A stretch of 64,000 nucleotides of DNA from Vombatus ursinus (lineage: Eukaryota > Chordata > Mammalia > Diprotodontia > Vombatidae): assembly GCF_900497805.2 (NCBI RefSeq), contig NW_020954616.1:186001-250000 (forward strand), given 5' to 3'. Of this stretch, positions 57,196 to 64,000 are shown piece after piece (positions within the stretch are counted from its first letter, which is position 1; each line of letters begins with the position of its first letter). The notes beneath the pieces were generated by a model. That model ran no database searches, was not told the DNA's origin, and worked only from the letters and a program-made list of their open reading frames with translations. The position numbers and the translations under genes were made by a program.

Positions 57196-57279
57196 TTAGT
57201 GACTTAATCCAATTCATACCCAAAAATAAGTACTTTCTACAACATAGTTAACAAGTGGTCATCCAGCCTTCACGTGAAA

Positions 57280-57870
57280 GTCTCAAATGACGAAAAACTC
57301 ATTATAGTTTTGGATAGTTGGGTTGCTCTCTATCAGACATTCTCTCACTCATCAAAGTGCTTCTTAAACCAAGGTGTCCAGAACTGAGTATAATTCTCCA
57401 GACGAAATATAACTGGGATTCACTACAGTGGGACAATCTTCTTCCTTATTCTGGAAGTTATGACTCTCTCAAAGAGGGTCAAAGGTTGCATTCACTTTCT
57501 TGAGTTCCAGATTATTCCATAGACTCATATTAAGTTTGCAACCCACCCAAAGCCTCAGATATTATTCAGAAAAACTTCTCTCTGTCCATATCTCCCTCAT
57601 CCTGAGGTTATTAAATTATATTTTTGAGCCTATATTTAAGACTTTGCATTTATCCCCATTAAATGTCTTTATCTTAGATTTGGCCCAATGTTTGAGCTTG
57701 TCAACATCTTTTTGGATTATGACTCTATCATCTAGTGTGTTAGCTATCCTTCTCAGCTTTGTGTCATTTGAAAATTTGGTAAATATTCCATCTATCCCTT
57801 AAACTAATTCATTTATAAAAATATTAACAGTGCAGGGCCAAGTACCACACACTTGGTGTAGGTGTTCCTT
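57280..57870 (-). mobile_element. L3/CR1 LINE fragment, longest in the window
   Basis: AACCAAGGTGTCCAGAACTG, GAGCTTGTCAACATCTTTTT, TTTGTGTCATTTGAAAATTT and AACAGTGCAGGGCCAAGTAC form the L3/CR1 3' part. Confidence 0.7.
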
Positions 57871-58320
57871 ACTATCCTTTACTAGCCCTCTTTACTTTCT
57901 ACGTTCTCTGAGTGATCCCATTGAATATCTTCTCTATTTAGATGATTACAAATCCATATATCCAGTCTTCACCTTTCTCTTGAAATTTAGTCATGCATTT
58001 ATTGCCTACAGAAATCTCCACCTGGATGTCCTGTTGTCATCCTAACTTAAACATATACAAAATTAGAATGATTACTCTAAAATTCTAACTCTCCTCCAAG
58101 TGCCTCTATATGATCATCCTTCTAGTTACCTAGGTTTGTAATATCAGAGTTATACTTGACTCTTCCTTCCCATTCCCATTTTCCAGCACCTTATATAATC
58201 GATTTCCTACTCTTGTCAATTACATCTTTGTGACATCTCTTATGTATGTTCCCTTCAGTAATTAACATAGCCAGTACCCTAATTCAAATTGTCATCGGTT
58301 CATACAGAGGGACACAGGCA

Positions 58321-58322
58321 TA

Positions 58323-58389
<67 letters not shown>

Positions 58390-58392
58390 ACA
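58321..58392. repeat. TC/CA microsatellite
   Basis: (TC)n followed by (CA)n. Confidence 0.95.
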
Positions 58393-58599
58393 TAGTCATA
58401 GCCAACACAAACCATATTAAAAATGGAGATAAATTTTAATGACTTACAAACACAAGTTGGTATACACATGCATACATACACAAAACCAGGTGGTCATGGC
58501 ATTGGGAAGGGTAGAAGCAAAGAAACTATTTTGGGAAAACTCTAAAAATCTTGGAGAAACAGAAACAAAAACAAAATTGTCACCTTTGTTTCACAACTA

Positions 58600-61500
58600 T
58601 AACCTGTGATTCAGAACCAAAATTCTAGTTTTATATGGACAGTGTTCAATTTAGGGAATACCATTAATGAATATCAATTCAAAATATTAAAATTAAGTCC
58701 TGTCAAACAGACCATAGCAATATGTCAAAAAATCACCCATTATGATCATTACATTTATAGCAGAGATGCAAGAATGGTTCAACATTAGGGGAAAAAATCT
58801 ACATCATTAATCATATTAAAAACAAAAGCATTCCAAATCACATGATTATCCCAATATATGTAGAAAAAATCTTTGACAAAGTACCACATTCATTTCTACT
58901 AAAAAAATAAAACTATAATATATAAGCATAGGAGGAAATCTTAAAGCCAAACAGAATTCTATAGTTGATACTGGAGATAACAGGGAGTTTGTTAAATGAG
59001 GAAGAGGATGATATGGTCAGACTTGCATTTTAGGGAGATCAGTTTGATAGCTGAGTGGGGGATGCATTGGAGTAGGGAGAGAGTTGAGGCAAGAGCATTA
59101 ATTAGTTGGTTATTGTAATAGTCCAGGAGTGAGGTGATGAAGGCCTGCATCAGGGTAATTGCAATGTTAGAGGAGAGAAGGGAGATTATACAAGAGATGT
59201 CATGAAGATGAGATTTGACCACTGATTGGATGTGAGAAATAAGAGAAATTGAGAAGTTGAGGATGACACCTAAGTTGTGAGCCTGGTTAATGGTTGGGAG
59301 GATGGTGGTCCTCTAGACAATAACAAGAAAGTTAGAAATATAGTTGAATTTGGGAGGAAAGATATGTTCAGCTTGGGCATGTTGTGTTTAATATAGCTAC
59401 AAGTCATGCAGTTCAAGATGTCTAAGAAGAGATGTGAGACTGGAAGTCAGCAGAGAGGTTAGGACTGGACAAGTAGAGCTGAGAGTCAACATAGGGATGA
59501 TGCCTGAAACTACAGTAATTGATTAGATCACCAAGTAAAATAGTATAAAGAGAGAAAAGAAGAAGGCCCAGAACAGAGCATTGGAGAACCCCTTCCATTA
59601 GGGAATGTGATATGAATGAAGGTCCAGTAAAAGAGACACAAAAAAAAAACAGTAAGAAAAATAGGAGGAAAAACAATATGGCGCAGTGTCACAAAAACCT
59701 AATGAGAAGAGAGTATGAAGAAGAGGATGATCAGCAACAGTACCAAAGGTGGAGGGATTGGTTAAAGGAAGATAGAGAACAAGATTTGAAAAATAATACA
59801 CAAGGGTTAAGAATCATGGGAATAGAGTGATTAGGATGAGGGTAGAAATAGGTTAATAATTGAGGATGATTTCCAGTAGGTTATTGTTGCTCAAAGGGTA
59901 TTATCCTTGGATAGAGTTGTCCCAGGGCATCAAGCAGCTATGTGAGACTGGAAAGGGGAGGGGATATAGTATACATGGCGGCATGCCAAGGGCAAGGCAG
60001 GTCCTATGGATCTGTGGTGGCTATGGGCATTGCCTGCCAGGGACTCAATGGAAGGACTCTGGCAAGGCAATAAAAGGAGACAGAAAGAAGTAAAGATAAA
60101 CAAAGAGGAGATAAAACTCTCTTTATTTGCTGATGACAAATTCGCTTACTTAGAAAATCCTAGAGAAATCATTGAGTCAATAAATAGCATCAGCAAAGTT
60201 TCCACAGACTACAAAATAAACCCATAAAACAAAAGCATTTGTATATAATGACAAAAAAAATCAAGAAGCAACAATAGAAAGGGAAACCCCATTTGAAATC
60301 ACTATAAAATGTACAAAGTATTTGGCAATCTGTCCACCAAAGCACACTGATGATTCATATAGATTCAATTACAAAATGCTCCTTAAAGAAACAGAGAACA
60401 ACTTAAGCAGTTGGAGGAATCATCTATAATCATGGCTAGGACCTGCCAATATAATAAAAATGATAATACAGAGTTAATTCTCAGTTTTAATGCTATACCA
60501 ATCAAACTACCAAAGGGATATTTTTTAGAACTTGATTTAATAATAAAAAAATTCACTGGGAGGAGCAAAAAATCCAGAGTAGAGGCTCTTAATCTGGCTC
60601 CATGGATAGATTTCAGGAGGTCAGTGAATTTGGATGGAGGGAAAATTACATCTTAATTTTCTCTAATTTACCTCTAATGAAAACTTAGCATTTTGCTGAA
60701 TTATGAATTGAGACAACACATTATTATAGTATTAAGCTTTACCAGAGAGAGCCAAAGGGGTCCATGACAAGATTAACTCCTGATCTAGGGTCTCAAGAGA
60801 AATAATGGGAAAGGTAGGAATTAAAGAGGAATAGAATTTCCAGACCTCAAATTGCATTATAAAAAATCAATTGTCAAAGCCACTTAATGTTAGTTAAAAA
60901 ACAGAAAATATCAGTTGAGTAAACTAAAAAAAGAATGAAACAGAAATAATAAAATTCCATTACCCAGGTTTTGATAAACCTCAAAACATAAATTACTTGG
61001 GGAAAAAACTATTTATTTAGTTAAAAAAACCTGTTTGGAAAACCAAAAAGCTATTGGCAAAAATTAGGCTTAGACTAAAGCTTGCAGCAGAGTCATATAC
61101 ATTCAAAATAGATATGCAATCTTTACATTAAACATTATGCTATAGAAAAATTATAAGACAAGCAGATAATATGCCTTTTACAGCTATTGGTAGGTGAATT
61201 CTTAAACAAACAAGGGATAAAAATGATTACCAAAAAGAGATCATTTTTATTACACAAAATTGAAGCTTTTACACAAGCAAAATTAATATATCTAGGATAA
61301 GAAAAGTTGAGTGAGGAAAAATCTCTGCATCAAATTTCTCAGATAAGGATTTGGCATCCAAGATATATAGATAACTAAAAGAAAGATATAGAGCCAAAAT
61401 CTATTCCCTAATTGATAAATATTAAAAAAAAAAACTCTCAAAAGAATTGCAAATGATTAGCAATCATATGAAAGAATAATTAAAATCAGTAGTAATAAGA

Positions 61501-62275
61501 AAAATGCAAACCGAAACAACTATGAGGTTTTATTTCATACCCAGCAAATTGACAAAGATGACAAAAAGTTGGAAAAGTCAATGTTGGAAGAGTTGGGGAA
61601 AGATAGTTATGTTAATACATTGTTGTTGGAGCTATGAATTATTACAACAACCATTCTGGGAAGCGATTTGAAATTATGCAAATAAAATGGATGAACTCTC
61701 CATACCCTTTGACCCAGAGACTCCATTGCTATGCAAATATCACATCATTAATAAAAATAAAGTTTCCATATATGCCATAATATTTAGAGTTTTGTAATAG
61801 AAAAACTGGAAACAGAGTAGATACCCATCGATTGGAGAATGGATAAGCAAATTGTGGACCATGAATGCAACATAATGTTATTGTGCTATAAGAAATGATG
61901 AATATAATGAATACAGGAAAATACGGAAAGACATATGCAAGTTGATACAAAATAAAGTAAGCAGAGCCAGGAAAGCAACATACACAGTAGCAACAACAAC
62001 ACAAATGGAAAGAACAACCACAAAATGATCAAAATGAGTGCTGCAAAATTACAAAGAACAAGTTTGGCCCCAAAGAAAAGATGCAAAAAAACACCTCTTT
62101 CTACTGCTTTCCTCCACATGTCTAGAGCATTGCATACATCATCAGACTTCTTCAAGGTATTAATCAGTTTTGATTATGTTTTTCTTTCTTTTTTTTTCTT
62201 TAGAAAATTCTTTCTCATAAGATGTGGCTCTCTGGAAGGGGGAGTGGAGAGATGCAGAAGGACATTCAAATGAAA
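58600..62275 (+). mobile_element. L1 ORF2 and 3' UTR, interrupted
   Basis: 58600-58985 holds decayed RT sequence. After an interruption (58990-60085) the RT catalytic block appears ([20 protein letters not shown], near 60110), then thumb, C-terminal domain and 3' UTR to about 62275. Many stops. Confidence 0.8.
58990..60085 (+). repeat. Insertion in the L1, unidentified interspersed repeat
   Basis: Text such as ATGGTCAGACTTGCATTTTA, TAGTCCAGGAGTGAGGTGAT and ATGACACCTAAGTTGTGAGC has the look of an old mammalian repeat also known in eutherians. I cannot name the family. It splits the L1. Confidence 0.5.
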
Positions 62276-62599
62276 TAGATACAAAAGAGCAATATAATTC
62301 ATTCTAAAAAGAAAGGAACTATGACAGAGCAAAAGAGGTTTTTACTTTTGGTTTTAGCAAAAGATATAAAAGAGGTATACACTAATGGAAGAAGAGTAAA
62401 CCAGCAAACCAGATGAACAGACAACAAGCACTTTAAGAATAAGCTCATATTTAAGAGTATGGTCTTGTGTGGCTACCAAAAGATCCAAGTCACTGCTACC
62501 CCAGTCAAATCCCTAAGAGGAAAATGAATGGTTCTTCTTTGACAGATTGATCTAACCATTGAAGTGCTTCAATTTCTTCCTCCCGGTTGCCTCTTCTTT

Positions 62600-63262
62600 T
62601 TTCCTTAATAATATTTTATTTTTTCCAATTACACATAAAGATAGTTTTCAACATTCAACTTTATATGATTTTGAGTTCCAAAGTTCCCCTCACCTCTCCC
62701 CAAGATGGCATGCAATCTAATATAGGCTGTACATGTACAATCATATTAAACATATTTCCACATTAGCCATGTTATGAAAGAAGAAGCAGAATAAAAGGGA
62801 AAAACCACAAGAAAGAGGAAAAAAGAGAGAAAATAGCATGCTTAGATCTGCATTCAGATTCCATTGTTCTTTCTCTGGATGCGGATAGCATTTTCAAACT
62901 TGAGTCTTTTGGAATTGTCTTAGATCATTGTATTGCTGAAAAGAGCTAAATCTATTAGAGTTGGTCATCACACAGTGTTGCTGTTACTGTGTACAATGTT
63001 CTCCTGGTTCTTCTCACTTCACTCAGTAACAGTTCATGTAAATCTTTCCAGGTTTTTTTTTTTTTTAAATCTGCCTGTTCATCATTTCTTATTGCACAAT
63101 AGTATTCCATTACATTCATATACCACAACTTGTTCAATTATTCCTCAATTGACGGGCATCCCCTCAATTTTCCAATTCTTTGCCACCATGAAAAAGCTAC
63201 TATAAATATTTTTGTACATATGGGTCCCTTTTCCCTTTTTTATGATCTCTTTGGGATATAGA
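62600..63262 (-). mobile_element. L1 3' portion
   Basis: Minus-strand ORF2 end (KLWYMNVMEYYCAIRNDEQA, like the KLWY...MEYYSAI block of other mammalian L1s) and 3' UTR with an A-rich end near 62600. Confidence 0.8.
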
Positions 63263-63264
63263 TC

Positions 63265-64000
63265 CTGATGCCTCTTCTACCATCTACAGATGGTAAACTT
63301 TATTCTAAAGGTTCTATTTTTAAGTCTGTTTCTAATTCCTGATTTAATTTGTCTCTTAACGTGTCTCACTCTTGACATAAAACTGTGATTGATTTAACTT
63401 CTTTATGATGCAAGCTTATTTATTAAGTCTGTGTAGTGTAGGAAGCAATGAACAAATATAGTGTCTAGTTAAAAAAAATCACAGAATTCAAACAGATTAG
63501 AGGCTTAAACCTCTGTCTAAAATTTTAGGATTTCTTACTTAACTGAGAGCTTTGAGTTGTGATCATGAAAGACACTTATGGTTTTGATTTAAATGAATAG
63601 TTTGTTTGTTTGTTTTTACAAAATCCTAATGTAACAGAGAGAAATTATGCACATAAAACTGGACCAACAAGGACCAACAAGGGTGTCCTTGTTGTAATCT
63701 GATTCAAATGTGGTTTAGAATGCAGGTTCCTCAAAGAATATACATCTCCAAGCCAAGGATAGGGTATAATGTGGACAAAGGGTCAGGTACACCTCCTAGG
63801 ACTACCTATTGGAAGGGAAAAGGTTTGGTCAGGAGAAAAAAATAAGTCCTGCCAATTTCCACTCTAAACCTCCAAATCTTACCAGATGGCAAAACCTAGT
63901 GGTTATACCAGTGTTACTCTAGGGTTCAAGTTCCCCAACACAGAGTTGGGAGGGAGTCTACTACCTAGAGTAGTTAAGCAGTCCACCCTCTGTCAGAGAG
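63265..64000. other. Window end, unassigned
   Basis: No gene or repeat recognised. A small perfect hairpin (CAACAAGG, GTGT loop, CCTTGTTG) lies at 63675-63694. Confidence 0.4.

Overview
This is a mammalian nuclear window, almost certainly from a marsupial. The evidence is split immune-receptor exons with GT-AG borders, dense LINE-1 (L1) and L1-derived elements, tRNA-headed CORE-SINEs with an RTE-like tail, old L3/CR1 copies and long microsatellites. There is no bacterial or viral gene organisation. The species cannot be fixed from sequence alone.

Two host genes of the SLAM family are present, head to head. The minus-strand gene (start codon at 26318, stop at 5144) is read here as the SLAMF7 (CRACC/CD319) orthologue. 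It has a signal-peptide exon, a cysteine-free V-type Ig exon, a four-cysteine C2 Ig exon, a transmembrane exon and three cytoplasmic exons with tyrosine motifs. All seven exons join in phase to 344 residues. The plus-strand gene (41225 to 52589) is read as CD48: signal peptide, V domain, C2 domain and a hydrophobic GPI-signal exon, 240 residues. From memory, human CD48 and SLAMF7 are also divergent neighbours, so gene order supports both names.

The most unusual structure links the two genes. About 1.6 kb around the SLAMF7 C2 exon (15460-17045) recurs inverted around the CD48 C2 exon (48365-50232). The two C2 exons differ at 18 of 267 bases by hand count, while the V domains are strongly diverged. 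The CD48 C2 domain therefore looks like SLAMF7. The right arm also carries a decayed copy of the SLAMF7 transmembrane exon inside the last CD48 intron. This suggests old inverted duplication plus gene conversion, making CD48 here a chimera: CD48-type V domain and GPI anchor around a SLAMF7-type C2 domain.

Layout. 1-4590: 5' part of an L1 (minus) with a monomeric 5' UTR. 5144-26318: SLAMF7, with introns holding SINEs, L1 fragments, L3 and a possible orphan exon. 26.3-41.2 kb: intergenic, packed with nested L1 and HAL1-type pieces, a solo LTR candidate and a sequence gap in a TTTC tract. 41.2-52.6 kb: CD48. 53.4-56.8 kb: a fairly young HAL1-type element (ORF1, no ORF2) inserted in an older L1 with a perfect 14-bp target duplication. 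56.8-64 kb: L3, an unidentified repeat and further L1 pieces.

Function. By family knowledge, SLAMF7 is a homophilic leukocyte receptor signalling through SAP/EAT-2 adaptors on tyrosine motifs, and CD48 is the GPI-anchored ligand of CD244/CD2. Exon calls come from reading splice sites, phase and motifs by eye; no alignment or database search was run.
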